Assembly: GCF_963691685.1 (NCBI RefSeq)
Contig: NZ_OY829290.1
Span: 4,542,832-4,606,831, forward strand
Reading direction: 5' to 3'
DNA length: 64,000 nucleotides
DNA from: Thalassovita sp.
GTDB taxonomy: Bacteria; Pseudomonadota; Alphaproteobacteria; Rhodobacterales; Rhodobacteraceae
Position numbers and translations under genes: made by a program. Below the pieces are notes generated by a model. It was not told the origin of the DNA and did no database searches. It saw nothing but the letters and a program-made list of their open reading frames with translations. Below are positions 25,932-34,916 of the stretch, one piece after another. How positions within the stretch are numbered: the stretch's first letter is position 1; every line of letters starts with the position of its first letter.

Positions 25932-26792
25932 TTATTCCGCCTCAAACGACAGGGTGTTCAGGATCGCAGGGTCCAGACCATCGGCCACGCCACGCTCAAC
26001 CGCCGCAGCGGCCGTCAGCTCGGCGATCTTGGCTTCTACCGCTTCCTGCTGCACCTGACCGGCCAGTTCGCCAGCAACCTCTTCAAAGGTGGGGGCGGCA
26101 ACATCACGGGTTTCGTTCAGCTTGATGACATGCCAGCCGAACTGAGTTTGAACCGGATCGGAAATGGCCCCAACCTCCAGCGCGAAAGTGGCTTCTTCGA
26201 AGGGGGGCACCATCATGCCGGTGCCAAACCAACCCAGCGAACCACCGTTGGGGCCGGACGGGCCGGTGGAGTTTGCCTTGGCCAGTTCCGCGAAATCGGC
26301 GCCACTACGGGCTTCAGCCACCAGTTCATTCGCTTTCTCTTCGGTTTCCACCAGAATGTGGGCGGCGTTGTATTCTTTGGTCGGCTCAACGTTGCTGTAG
26401 GCCGCGTCATAGGCGGCGCGCAGGGCCTCTTCGGTGGTTGCGCTGTCGACCACACCTTCGAGGGTGATGTTGGCCATCAGGGCGCGCTGCTGGTTTTCAA
26501 CAGCAATCGCCACGGCTTTCGGTTCGTCACCCGCGGCTTCGGCCAGCACGGTCTGCTGGATCAGCTGGTCTAGAATGCCGGGGAACAGGGTTTCTGCGGG
26601 CAGCTGCTGATATTGCGCGGGCAGGGCGTCCCGGGTGGCCAGCATGTGGCCCAGGGTGATCTCCACACCATTCACCGTGGCAACCACGGTATCGATGCCC
26701 GGGGCCTCTTCCGCCTGAGCCGGCATCATCAAAGTGAGCGAAAGCGCGGCGGCTGACAGGAAAGTGAGGCGTTTTGACACGAGATTTGCCAT
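25932..26792 (-). CDS. Periplasmic parvulin-type peptidyl-prolyl isomerase
   Basis: 286 residues. A Sec signal peptide (residues 1-27, ending PAQA) is followed by a SurA-like helical part and one PpiC/rotamase domain (about 135-225) with AAHILVETEEKA, GSLGWFGTGMMVPPFE and GWHVIKL. It assists folding of exported proteins. AAAGGA is 8 bases before the ATG at 26792. The frame stays open for nearly 2.9 kb further upstream, across the antisense of secA, but that part is not coding. It is divergent from secA with 177 bp between, so two export-related genes share one control region. Confidence 0.9.
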   Translation of the reverse strand: MANLVSKRLTFLSAAALSLTLMMPAQAEEAPGIDTVVATVNGVEITLGHMLATRDALPAQYQQLPAETLFPGILDQLIQQTVLAEAAGDEPKAVAIAVENQQRALMANITLEGVVDSATTEEALRAAYDAAYSNVEPTKEYNAAHILVETEEKANELVAEARSGADFAELAKANSTGPSGPNGGSLGWFGTGMMVPPFEEATFALEVGAISDPVQTQFGWHVIKLNETRDVAAPTFEEVAGELAGQVQQEAVEAKIAELTAAAAVERGVADGLDPAILNTLSFEAE

Positions 26793-26969
26793 GGGAATGG
26801 TCCTTTGGAGGCGCGCAATTGGTGCGCAACGTTGACACTGCACCAGCCGCCCCTTACATCGCTTTGAGGCCATTAAATTGCTGGGTTTCGCAATTGTTTT
26901 ATGCGTTGCAAGAAGAACCGGCAAGCAAATGCCACACACGTTATAGTCAACGACCGGATCGGAAAGAAA

Positions 26970-29681
26970 ATGTTGGGTTTCGGAACGCTTACCAAGAAGA
27001 TCTTCGGCACGCCGAATGACCGCAAGATCAAGGCAACCCGCCCATTGGTGGAGCAGATCAATGCGCTGGAACCCGAGTTTGAAAAACTGTCTGACGAGGG
27101 GCTGATCGAAAAGACGGCCGAGTTCAAACAGCGTGTCGAAGCCGGCGAAGATCTGGACAAGCTGCTGCCCGAAGCCTTTGCCAACTGTCGCGAAGCGGCC
27201 AAGCGGTCGCTGGGCCTGCGGGCGTTTGACACCCAGCTGATGGGCGGCATCTTCCTGCACCAGGGCAACATTTCCGAAATGAAAACCGGTGAGGGTAAAA
27301 CCCTCGTCGCGACCTTCCCGGCCTATCTGAACGCACTGACCGGTCGTGGCGTTCATATTGTGACCGTGAACGACTATCTGGCCAAACGTGACGCCGAATG
27401 GATGAGCAAGGTCTACGGTGCTCTGGGCATGACCACCGGTGTGGTCTACCCGCAGCAGCCCGACGATGAGAAGAAACAGGCCTACGCCTGTGACGTGACC
27501 TACGCCACCAACAACGAACTGGGCTTTGACTACCTGCGCGACAACATGAAGTCGGAACTGACTGACATGGCGCAGCGTGATCACTATTTCGCCGTTGTCG
27601 ATGAAGTTGACTCGATCCTGATCGATGAGGCGCGGACGCCGCTGATCATCTCGGGCCCTGCCGAGGACCGGACCGAACTTTACGTCTCCATCGACCAGAT
27701 TATCCCGCAGCTGCAGGACGACCACTATACGCTGGACGAAAAAACCAAGAACGTGTCCTTCACCGATGAGGGCAACGAATACTTGGAGCAACTGCTGCAG
27801 AAGGCGGAAATCCTGCCCGAAGAGCAGAGCCTTTATGACCCCGAAAGCACCACCATCGTGCACCATGTGAACCAGGGTCTGCGGGCGCATAAGCTGTTCA
27901 CCAAAGACAAAGATTACATCGTGCGCGACGGCAATGTTGTGCTGATTGATGAATTCACCGGCCGTATGATGGCCGGGCGCCGTCTGTCCGAAGGTCTGCA
28001 TCAGGCGATTGAAGCCAAAGAAGGCTGCCAGATTCAGCCCGAAAACGTGACGCTGGCGCAGGTGACCTTCCAGAACTACTTCCGCCTTTATGACAAGCTG
28101 GGCGGCATGACCGGCACCGCTGCAACCGAGGCCGAAGAATTTGCCGAGATTTACGGTCTGGGCGTGGTCGAGGTGCCTACCAACCGTCCGGTGGCCCGGA
28201 AAGACGAAGACGATCAGGTTTACCGCACCGCGCGCGAAAAATTCGACGCTGTGGTGAAATCGATCAAAGAGGCGCATGAGGCCGGTCAGCCGGTTCTGGT
28301 TGGCACCACCTCGATTGAGAAGTCCGAATTCCTCAGCCAGCTGCTGACCGCTGCGGATGTGCCGCACAATGTTCTGAACGCGCGTCAGCACGAACAGGAA
28401 GCGCAGATCGTTGCGGATGCCGGTAAGCTGGGTGCGGTGACCATCGCCACCAACATGGCGGGCCGCGGCACCGATATTAAGCTGGGCGGCAACGTCGAGT
28501 TCAAGATCATGGAAGCCATCGCTGCCAATCCCGAAGGCGATCACAGCGCCATTCGCCATCAGATCGAAGAATCGCATAAGACCGACGAACAGGCTGTCAA
28601 AGACGCCGGCGGTCTGTTTGTTCTGGCCACCGAACGCCACGAAAGCCGCCGCATCGATAACCAGCTGCGCGGCCGTTCGGGCCGTCAGGGTGATCCCGGT
28701 CGCTCGGTATTCTTCTTGTCGCTGGAAGATGATCTGATGCGCATCTTCGGCTCGGAACGCCTGGATGCCGTTCTGTCCAAACTGGGCATGAAAGAGGGCG
28801 AAGCGATTGTGCACCCCTGGGTCAACAAATCGCTGGAGCGGGCACAGGCCAAGGTCGAAGGCCGCAACTTCGACATTCGTAAACAGCTGCTGAAGTTCGA
28901 TGACGTGATGAACGAGCAGCGGAAGGTGATCTTCAGCCAGCGCCGTGAAATCATGGAAGCTGAGGATCTGTCGGAAATCGCCAAGGATATGCGCGATCAG
29001 GTGATCGACGATCTGGTGGACCTGCACATCCCGCCGAAATCCTACGCCGACCAGTGGGATACCGAAGGGCTCTATGCTGCGGCGATTGAGAAGCTGAACC
29101 TTGATGTGCCTGTAATCACCTGGGGTGATGAAGAAGGCGTAGACGGGGACGTGATTGCCGAACGTATGGAAGAGGCCGCGGATAAGGCGATGGCCGAAAA
29201 AGCCGAAGCCTTTGGCCCGGAAAACATGCGCAATATCGAAAAGCAGATCCTGCTGCAGACTATCGACGCCAAGTGGCGCGAACATCTGCTGAAGCTTGAA
29301 CACCTGCGGTCGGTTGTGGGTTTCCGTGGCTACGCGCAGCGCGACCCGCTGAACGAATATAAAACCGAGAGCTTCCAGCTGTTTGAATCGCTGCTGGATG
29401 GTCTGCGTGAAGATGTTTCGCAGAAGCTGGGCCAGGTGCGCCCGATGACCGAGGATGAGCAGCGCGCCATCATGGAACAGATGATGGCCCAGCAGGCGCA
29501 GATGCAGCAACAGGCGGCCGCCGCCGCTGCTGCCAGCGCACCTGCGGCGGCGCCTGCAGGTGAGCCGATCGAAGGCTTTGACGAAAACGATCCGTCGACC
29601 TGGGGCAATCCCAGCCGCAACGATCAGTGCCCCTGTGGTTCGGGCAAGAAGTTCAAGCACTGCCACGGTCGTCTGGCCTAA
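26970..29681 (+). CDS. secA: Protein translocase ATPase SecA
   Basis: 903 residues. ATP-driven motor of the Sec pathway. Visible are the nucleotide-binding MKTGEGKTL near residue 107, the DEAD-type VDEVDSILIDEARTPL, the second ATPase half with AGRGTDIKLGG and GRSGRQGDPGRS, and the C-terminal zinc site C-P-C-G-S-G-x7-C-H that binds SecB and phospholipid. A Gln/Ala-rich linker precedes the zinc site. The ATG at 26970 gives the usual MLGFG start with a purine-rich site upstream (GGAAAGAAA). An upstream in-frame ATG at 26901 would add 23 basic residues and is rejected. Confidence 0.97.
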   Translation: MLGFGTLTKKIFGTPNDRKIKATRPLVEQINALEPEFEKLSDEGLIEKTAEFKQRVEAGEDLDKLLPEAFANCREAAKRSLGLRAFDTQLMGGIFLHQGNISEMKTGEGKTLVATFPAYLNALTGRGVHIVTVNDYLAKRDAEWMSKVYGALGMTTGVVYPQQPDDEKKQAYACDVTYATNNELGFDYLRDNMKSELTDMAQRDHYFAVVDEVDSILIDEARTPLIISGPAEDRTELYVSIDQIIPQLQDDHYTLDEKTKNVSFTDEGNEYLEQLLQKAEILPEEQSLYDPESTTIVHHVNQGLRAHKLFTKDKDYIVRDGNVVLIDEFTGRMMAGRRLSEGLHQAIEAKEGCQIQPENVTLAQVTFQNYFRLYDKLGGMTGTAATEAEEFAEIYGLGVVEVPTNRPVARKDEDDQVYRTAREKFDAVVKSIKEAHEAGQPVLVGTTSIEKSEFLSQLLTAADVPHNVLNARQHEQEAQIVADAGKLGAVTIATNMAGRGTDIKLGGNVEFKIMEAIAANPEGDHSAIRHQIEESHKTDEQAVKDAGGLFVLATERHESRRIDNQLRGRSGRQGDPGRSVFFLSLEDDLMRIFGSERLDAVLSKLGMKEGEAIVHPWVNKSLERAQAKVEGRNFDIRKQLLKFDDVMNEQRKVIFSQRREIMEAEDLSEIAKDMRDQVIDDLVDLHIPPKSYADQWDTEGLYAAAIEKLNLDVPVITWGDEEGVDGDVIAERMEEAADKAMAEKAEAFGPENMRNIEKQILLQTIDAKWREHLLKLEHLRSVVGFRGYAQRDPLNEYKTESFQLFESLLDGLREDVSQKLGQVRPMTEDEQRAIMEQMMAQQAQMQQQAAAAAAASAPAAAPAGEPIEGFDENDPSTWGNPSRNDQCPCGSGKKFKHCHGRLA

Positions 29682-29704
29682 CGGCACCTGACATTTCTAG
29701 ATTT

Positions 29705-29750
29705 GGCGTAGGCGCGGGGTCCTCAAAGACTCCGCGCCTGCGCCCTTTTT
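29705..29750 (+). terminator. Intrinsic terminator after secA
   Basis: GGCGTAGGCGCGG pairs with CCGCGCCTGCGCC (13 bp with one wobble), a 14-base loop, then a T run, 24 bases after the secA stop. Confidence 0.85.
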
Positions 29751-29809
29751 CTGCCCCTTTTCAGCGATCAAATCAGCCTTGGGTACATCTATGACCGGAG
29801 GCCGTGACC

Positions 29810-30805
29810 ATGGCTCTGACAAACCGATTTCTGATGGGATGCGCATCCCTTTCGATGGTTTTTGCCATTGGATTTGTGATGCAGAACGGGGCTGAGGTTC
29901 CGGGCAAACGCACGGCACAGTCCCCCCGTCTGGCCGCTGACGCACCTGTGGCTTCACAGGATGACCGGTTTGAACTGTCCGGGATCACCCTGACCGTTGG
30001 CAGCCCTGAAAGTGCACCGGATTTGCCTGCCTCAACCCTGGTTGAGGGCGATCTGGGCGAAGCGCCGGTTGAACGCCTGGCCGCCGCGCCGCAGCTGGAT
30101 GGCCCGGGGTTTGAGGTGCCGGTGCTTGAAGTGCCGTCGCGTGCCTGTGATCCGGTGATGCAGCTCAGCCCGCAGCCCGGTGCGATGGTCCTGATTTCCA
30201 TCGATGCGCCCTGTCTGCCGGGACAACGGGTGACCCTTCACCACAACGGGTTGATGTTCACCCATATCAGCGATGCGGAGGGCCAATTGGTTGTGACAGC
30301 CCCTGCATTGGCCGAATCTGCGGTGTTCATCGCGGATTTTAGCAATGGTGACGGCGCCGTGGGCCATATCATGGTTCCCGATATGCCGCTGTACCAGCGT
30401 GCAGCCGCGCAGTGGCGGGGCGATCTGGGGATCGAACTGCACGCCCGTGAATTTGGCGCCGGCTACGGCGATGCTGGCCACGTCTGGAGTGGGGCGCTTG
30501 ATGCCACACAGGCCGCTGCCAGCCTTGTCCTGCTGGGAGACCGGTCGCTGCCCGAAAGCTACCGCGCGGAGGTCTATACCGTCGCGGCCGCAACAGCGCA
30601 GGGCGGCGACATCCAGTTGTCGATTGAGGCTGAGGTGACCGAGGTCAACTGCAACCGTGATATTCAGGCCGAAGCGATCCAATGGTCCCCGAGCGGCCGC
30701 TTGGATGTGCGCGAACTGTCGCTGGCGGTTCCGGGCTGTGAAACGGTTGGTGACTTTCTGTTGTTGAAAAACCTGCTACAAGACCTGAAAATCGCCGCCA
30801 AGTAA
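29810..30805 (+). CDS. Periplasmic/anchored protein of unknown function
   Basis: 331 residues. Residues 8-25 (FLMGCASLSMVFAIGFVM) form a signal anchor or uncleaved signal; the rest is soluble, with beta-rich stretches. Four cysteines (near CDPVM, CLPG, VNCNRD, PGCETV) could form disulfides, fitting the periplasm. ATG 29810 is preferred over GTG 29804 because GGAGG lies 8 bases before the ATG but only about 3 before the GTG. It is followed after 32 bp by the phosphate-binding/OmpA gene and probably works with it. No family is recognised. Confidence 0.72.
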   Translation: MALTNRFLMGCASLSMVFAIGFVMQNGAEVPGKRTAQSPRLAADAPVASQDDRFELSGITLTVGSPESAPDLPASTLVEGDLGEAPVERLAAAPQLDGPGFEVPVLEVPSRACDPVMQLSPQPGAMVLISIDAPCLPGQRVTLHHNGLMFTHISDAEGQLVVTAPALAESAVFIADFSNGDGAVGHIMVPDMPLYQRAAAQWRGDLGIELHAREFGAGYGDAGHVWSGALDATQAAASLVLLGDRSLPESYRAEVYTVAAATAQGGDIQLSIEAEVTEVNCNRDIQAEAIQWSPSGRLDVRELSLAVPGCETVGDFLLLKNLLQDLKIAAK

Positions 30806-30837
30806 GCGGCGCAGATCAGATCGGGCAGGGCACAGCA

Positions 30838-32397
30838 ATGATCATTTTGCGTGCGGCGACACTCGCCGCACTTTTTCTTGTCAGCATGACCGCTGGAGTA
30901 TGGGCGCAGGATGTGACCCTGACCTCCACCGATGGCACGGTTGAAATCTCCGGCGACCTCCTGGGGTTTGATGGTGAGTTTTACCGGGTGCAGACCATCT
31001 ATGGGGAGCTGACCGTCGATGGCTCCGGCGTGCTGTGTGAGGGGCCAGCTTGTCCGAATCTGGAAGATTACGTGGCCGAGCTGACCCTGGCCGGATCCGA
31101 TACAATGGGCCGGGTGCTGATGCCCGCGCTGGTGCAGGCCTTTGCCGAACGCAGCGGCTACCGGGTGCGCCGGTCGCATCCTGAGGAGGGCCAGCTGCAG
31201 ATGACCCTGAGTGAGCGGACAACAGGCCGGGTTGTGGGCATCCTGACGCTGAAACTCAGCAACACCGACGAAGGCTTTTTTGATCTGATGGCCAATGAGG
31301 CCGACATCGTCATGGCCCTGCGCGAAGTGCGGCCCGCGGAACAGACCCGTGCCAAAGAGGCCGGTCTGGGCGATCTGAGCGACCCGCGCCGGGGCCGGGT
31401 GCTGGCGCTGGATGCGCTGGTGCCTGTGGTGGCGCCGGACAATCCGCTGCTGAAAATCTCAACCCCAGATCTGGCCCGGGTGATTGCCGGTGAGATCAAC
31501 AATTGGAACCAACTGGGCGGCCCTGACGCTCCGATCACCCTGCATCTGCGGCAGCAGGGATCGGGTCTGTGGCAGGTGGTGGAAGATCGCCTGCTGGCCC
31601 CTGCCGGTGTTGCCGTGGCAGAGGGTGCCCTGCGCTATGACAGTGATCTGGCCCTGTCTGAGGCGGTGCTGCGCGATCCCTTTGGTCTGGGTCTGACCAG
31701 CGTCAGCGGCCATGGCCAGACCAAACAGGTGGCGCTGAGCGGCGCCTGTGGCTTTAGCCTGAAGGCGGACCGGTTGAGCCTCAAGACCGAGGATTATCCG
31801 CTGTCCGCGCCGATGTTCCTGTACCTGCCTGCGCGCCGTTTGCCCAAGCTGGGGCGGGATTTTATCGCCTTCACCCGCTCGGACACGGCGCAGCTGGTCA
31901 TTCGCCGCGCAGGGCTGACAGATCAGACGCCGGAAGAAATCGCCATCAATGCACAGGGCAACCGATTTGCCAATGCCATCGCGCAGGCCGGTGAGGAGAT
32001 CGGTCTAGAGGCGCTGCAGGACATGGTGACGGTGCTGTCGGACAAGCGCCGCCTGTCGCTGTCCTTCCGGTTTGAGGCAGGATCGGCCCGGCTGGATGCG
32101 CAGTCACGTTCTAACGTGGAGCTGCTGGCGCAGGCCTTGGAATCCGGGCTCTATGACACCCGGGACATGGTTTTTGCCGGGTTCAGTGATGGCGATGGCG
32201 GGGCTGCGGCCAACCAGAGGATCGCGCAGAAACGGGCCGAGACGGTGCTGGCGGCAGTGCGCAAAGCGGCGGAAACCGCCAGTTTTGAACGTGTGACCCT
32301 CAGCGCCGAAGGGTTTGGCGAGGCGATGCCGATGGCCTGTGATGACAGCGCCTGGGGCCGTCAGGTGAACCGCCGGGTTGAGGTCTGGCTGCGCTGA
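30838..32397 (+). CDS. PstS-like substrate-binding domain fused to OmpA peptidoglycan-binding domain
   Basis: 519 residues. A Sec signal (1-23, ending VWAQ), a short beta-rich N-domain with a cysteine pair (CEGPAC), then a PstS-type periplasmic binding domain from about residue 80 (LTLAGSDTMGRVLMPALVQAF, IVMALREVRPAE, IAGEINNWNQLGG). The last 120 residues are OmpA-like: LSFRFEAGSARLDAQS, GFSDGDGG and NQRIAQKRAETV with the closing NRRVEVWL. The OmpA part would tether the binding domain to peptidoglycan. The ligand may be phosphate or another anion; no Pst transport genes are near. Confidence 0.85.
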   Translation: MIILRAATLAALFLVSMTAGVWAQDVTLTSTDGTVEISGDLLGFDGEFYRVQTIYGELTVDGSGVLCEGPACPNLEDYVAELTLAGSDTMGRVLMPALVQAFAERSGYRVRRSHPEEGQLQMTLSERTTGRVVGILTLKLSNTDEGFFDLMANEADIVMALREVRPAEQTRAKEAGLGDLSDPRRGRVLALDALVPVVAPDNPLLKISTPDLARVIAGEINNWNQLGGPDAPITLHLRQQGSGLWQVVEDRLLAPAGVAVAEGALRYDSDLALSEAVLRDPFGLGLTSVSGHGQTKQVALSGACGFSLKADRLSLKTEDYPLSAPMFLYLPARRLPKLGRDFIAFTRSDTAQLVIRRAGLTDQTPEEIAINAQGNRFANAIAQAGEEIGLEALQDMVTVLSDKRRLSLSFRFEAGSARLDAQSRSNVELLAQALESGLYDTRDMVFAGFSDGDGGAAANQRIAQKRAETVLAAVRKAAETASFERVTLSAEGFGEAMPMACDDSAWGRQVNRRVEVWLR

Positions 32398-32401
32398 TCA
32401 G

Positions 32402-33163
32402 CTAAAGCAGACCCTCCGCCCGGAATGAGATTTCCCGCGATTTTCCGATGATCAGATGATCATGCAGCGTGACGCTCAGCGCCTCAGCCGCGCGATAGAT
32501 CTGTTGTGTCATGCTGATGTCCGCCTCTGACGGGGTGGGATCACCTGAAGGGTGATTGTGCACCAGAATGAGGGCGGAGGCGTTAAGCTCCAGCGCCCGT
32601 TTCACCACGTCACGCGGGTAGACGGGGACGTGATCCACCGTGCCGCGGGCCTGCGCCTCATCCGCGATCAGGGTGTTTTTACGGTCCAGATACAGCACGC
32701 GAAACTGCTCAATATCCTTATGCGCCATCGCAGTGTGGCAATAATCCAGTAAGGCGTCCCAGCTGCTGACCACGGGGCGCTGCATCACCCGGGCGCGCGA
32801 CAGGCGATGCGCCGCGGCCTCCACCAGTTTCAGCTCACAGATCACAGCATCGCCTACCCCTGAAACCTCCGCCAGGCGCGGGATCGGGGCGGAGAGGGTG
32901 CGGTTGAAGTCCCCAAAGGTGTCGAGCAGTAGTCGGGCCAAGGGTTTCACATCCTGGCGCGGGATGGCGCGGAACAGCACCAGTTCCAACAGTTCGTAAT
33001 CCGGCAGAGCATCCGCGCCCCCTGTCAGAAACCTTTCGCGCAGCCGCTTGCGATGGTCGCGGATATAGCTGGGCAGTTTTGGGGTGGTCTTAGGTGGGCG
33101 AGACGCAGGGACAGGCGCCGCGTCATCAAACAGAGGCAACGGGGATTCGCGGAAATGGCTCAT
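32402..33163 (-). CDS. radC: RadC/JAB-domain protein
   Basis: 253 residues. The N-terminal helix-hairpin-helix part (VSGVGDAV) precedes the JAB/MPN metalloprotease-like domain with the H-x-H-x-S-G-D-x-T-P-S-x-x-D motif (HNHPSGDPTPSEAD) that binds zinc. The name comes from an old repair assignment; the real role is unsettled. The ATG at 33163 is chosen; an in-frame TTG at 33223 would add 20 residues. Only 4 bases separate its stop from the convergent OmpA-fusion gene, with no terminator between. Confidence 0.9.
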   Translation of the reverse strand: MSHFRESPLPLFDDAAPVPASRPPKTTPKLPSYIRDHRKRLRERFLTGGADALPDYELLELVLFRAIPRQDVKPLARLLLDTFGDFNRTLSAPIPRLAEVSGVGDAVICELKLVEAAAHRLSRARVMQRPVVSSWDALLDYCHTAMAHKDIEQFRVLYLDRKNTLIADEAQARGTVDHVPVYPRDVVKRALELNASALILVHNHPSGDPTPSEADISMTQQIYRAAEALSVTLHDHLIIGKSREISFRAEGLL

Positions 33164-33316
33164 GACCTCAGCGTCGCACGGATTGGTTAGCAAAGGGTTA
33201 AGGGCGCTGCCCTCTGCGGTCAAATCTGCGATTTGCCCCCATTCACCCGGAGTATTTTGGGACCGTTGAAAAGCTGTGTTAAGTTCCGTGTTGCGTGAAA
33301 TGGAGCGAGGGCCCGC

Positions 33317-33628
33317 GTGGTGAAAAGAGGGAGGTCATGGCAGATCCAAGACGGCGCCTTACCGGAGGATCTGCGAACTGAACTGGAGGAGAGTTTGCGG
33401 TGGCATCAGGCCTGGGTGCAGAGCCTGCCAAACCCGTTGCAGCCGCCCTGGGCGCTGTTTCCTTCTTATGAACGCAAGAGCATGGGGTGGCGCATGGGAG
33501 CGGGAGAGGATTATTTGCGTCACTTCAGGCAGTGGTATGTGGCTTTGAATGCAGCGGCGCAGGCGGAATTTCGGGCGGCTGAGCCAGAACCTGACGGATG
33601 GGGTGGGTTCTACGACGATTTGCGTTAG
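33317..33628 (+). CDS. Hypothetical protein, 103 residues, Trp-rich
   Basis: A small cytoplasmic-looking protein starting at GTG 33317 behind GGAGCGAGGG. It has eight tryptophans (for example SLRWHQAWVQ, PPWALFPSYER, RQWYVALN, DGWGGFYDDLR), no signal peptide and no membrane helix. It faces dnaJ convergently across a strong terminator. The family is not recognised. Coding is supported by codon use and by the amino-acid pattern; the exact start is less certain because two GTG codons stand in a row. Confidence 0.65.
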   Translation: MVKRGRSWQIQDGALPEDLRTELEESLRWHQAWVQSLPNPLQPPWALFPSYERKSMGWRMGAGEDYLRHFRQWYVALNAAAQAEFRAAEPEPDGWGGFYDDLR

Positions 33629-33657
33629 TGGCCCGTCAAAGCCCGGCGCGTGCCAAT

Positions 33658-33683
33658 AAAAAAGGGCGCCGGAGCGCCCTTTT
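33658..33683. terminator. Bidirectional intrinsic terminator
   Basis: AAAAGGGCGC-CGGA-GCGCCCTTTT, a 10-bp stem flanked by A on one side and T on the other, lies between the convergent 103-residue gene and dnaJ. Confidence 0.88.
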
Positions 33684-33689
33684 GCCGGA

Positions 33690-34838
33690 TCAGCCTTTCA
33701 TGCTATCCCAGAAGTTTTTCACCGAAGAGAAGAAGCTGGAGCTTTCGGGGTTGTTGTCCTCGGACAGTTCCTCAAACTCTTTCAGCAGCTCTTTCTGGCG
33801 GGCGGTCAGGTTGACCGGTGTTTCCACCGCCAGCTCGATGAACATGTCACCGGTGTGGTTGCCGCGCAGGGCGGGCATGCCCTTGCCGCGCAGGCGCATC
33901 TGGCGGCCGGATTGGCTGCCGGCTGGGATCTTCACGCGCGAGCGGCCCCCGTCTATGGTGGGCACTTCGATGTCGCCGCCCATGGCCGCCACGGTCATTG
34001 AGACCGGCACACGGCAGAACAGATCGCTGTCCTCACGTTCAAAGATGTCGTGTTTGCCGACCTCAATGAAGATATAGAGATCGCCCGCCGGACCGCCGCG
34101 CATGCCAGCTTCGCCTTCGCCAGCCAGACGGATGCGGGTGCCGGTTTCCACGCCTGCAGGGATGTTCACGCTGAGGGAACGATCCTTTTCAACGCGGCCC
34201 TGACCGCCACAGCCCTTACAGGGGTTCTGGATGATCTGACCCAGACCGGAACAGGTCGGGCAGGTGCGTTCAACGGTGAAGAAACCCTGTTGCGCCCGCA
34301 CCTTACCGATGCCGGAACAGGTTGGGCAGACCTGTGGTTCTGCGCCGCCTTCGGCGCCGGAGCCGTCACAGGAGCCACAGGCAACCGAGGTCGGCACCTT
34401 GATGGTCTTCTGCTGGCCGTTAAACGCCTCTTCCAGCGAGATGCGCAGGTTGTAGCGCAGGTCTGCGCCACGGGCCGCACGGGAGCGTCCACCGCCCCCG
34501 CGGCCCCCCCCCATCATATCGCCAAAGAGATCGTCAAACACATCCGAGAAGGCCGAGGCGAAATCGCCCTGGCCACCGCCGCGGTGGAAGCCACCGCCAC
34601 CGCCCATGCCCCCTTCGAAGGCTGCATGACCAAAGCGGTCATAGGCTGCTTTTTTCTCAGCGTCTTTCAGACAGTCGTAGGCTTCGTTGACTTCTTTAAA
34701 CTGCGCTTCCGCATCCGGGTTGTCCTTGTTGCGGTCCGGGTGCAGTTCTTTGGCCTTCTTGCGATAGGCCTTCTTCAGTTCATCGGCTGAGGCGCCTTTG
34801 CTGGCGCCGAGAACGTCATAATAATCCCGTTTTGCCAT
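33690..34838 (-). CDS. dnaJ: Chaperone protein DnaJ
   Basis: 382 residues. Co-chaperone that stimulates DnaK ATPase. The J domain (1-70) has HPDRN; a Gly/Phe-rich linker (about 75-118) follows; the zinc domain has four C-x2-C-x-G-x-G type repeats (CGSCDGSG, CPTCSGIG, CPTCSGLG, CKGCGGQG); then the substrate-binding C-terminal domains. The linker is coded in part by a run of nine G on this strand (34504-34512), kept in frame. It lies 78 bp after dnaK and is probably read from the dnaK promoter. Confidence 0.97.
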   Translation of the reverse strand: MAKRDYYDVLGASKGASADELKKAYRKKAKELHPDRNKDNPDAEAQFKEVNEAYDCLKDAEKKAAYDRFGHAAFEGGMGGGGGFHRGGGQGDFASAFSDVFDDLFGDMMGGGRGGGGRSRAARGADLRYNLRISLEEAFNGQQKTIKVPTSVACGSCDGSGAEGGAEPQVCPTCSGIGKVRAQQGFFTVERTCPTCSGLGQIIQNPCKGCGGQGRVEKDRSLSVNIPAGVETGTRIRLAGEGEAGMRGGPAGDLYIFIEVGKHDIFEREDSDLFCRVPVSMTVAAMGGDIEVPTIDGGRSRVKIPAGSQSGRQMRLRGKGMPALRGNHTGDMFIELAVETPVNLTARQKELLKEFEELSEDNNPESSSFFSSVKNFWDSMKG

Positions 34839-34867
34839 TGGGTTACCCCTTCTTGCGGAACGTCGAA

Positions 34868-34889
34868 GGCCGGCCCGGAAAGGCCGGCC
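34868..34889 (-). other. GC hairpin between dnaK and dnaJ
   Basis: GGCCGGCC-N6-GGCCGGCC forms a perfect 8-bp stem in the 78-bp gap. There is no T run on the minus strand, so read-through is expected; it may stabilise the dnaK message or act as a processing site. Confidence 0.6.
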
Positions 34890-34916
34890 CCCGAATTGTT
34901 CCTAGGAAAACGCGGA

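Noticed and set aside
26793..29687. Minus-strand frame open through the whole antisense of secA, joined to the isomerase gene (over 1200 codons).
   Set aside because: Produced by secA codon bias: the deduced protein is rich in His, Gln, Phe and Leu without domains, and the isomerase has its own signal peptide and ribosome site at 26792.
34504..34512. Run of nine G (minus strand) inside dnaJ as a possible phase-variation site.
   Set aside because: The frame is intact on both sides and the tract encodes the normal glycine linker of an essential chaperone.
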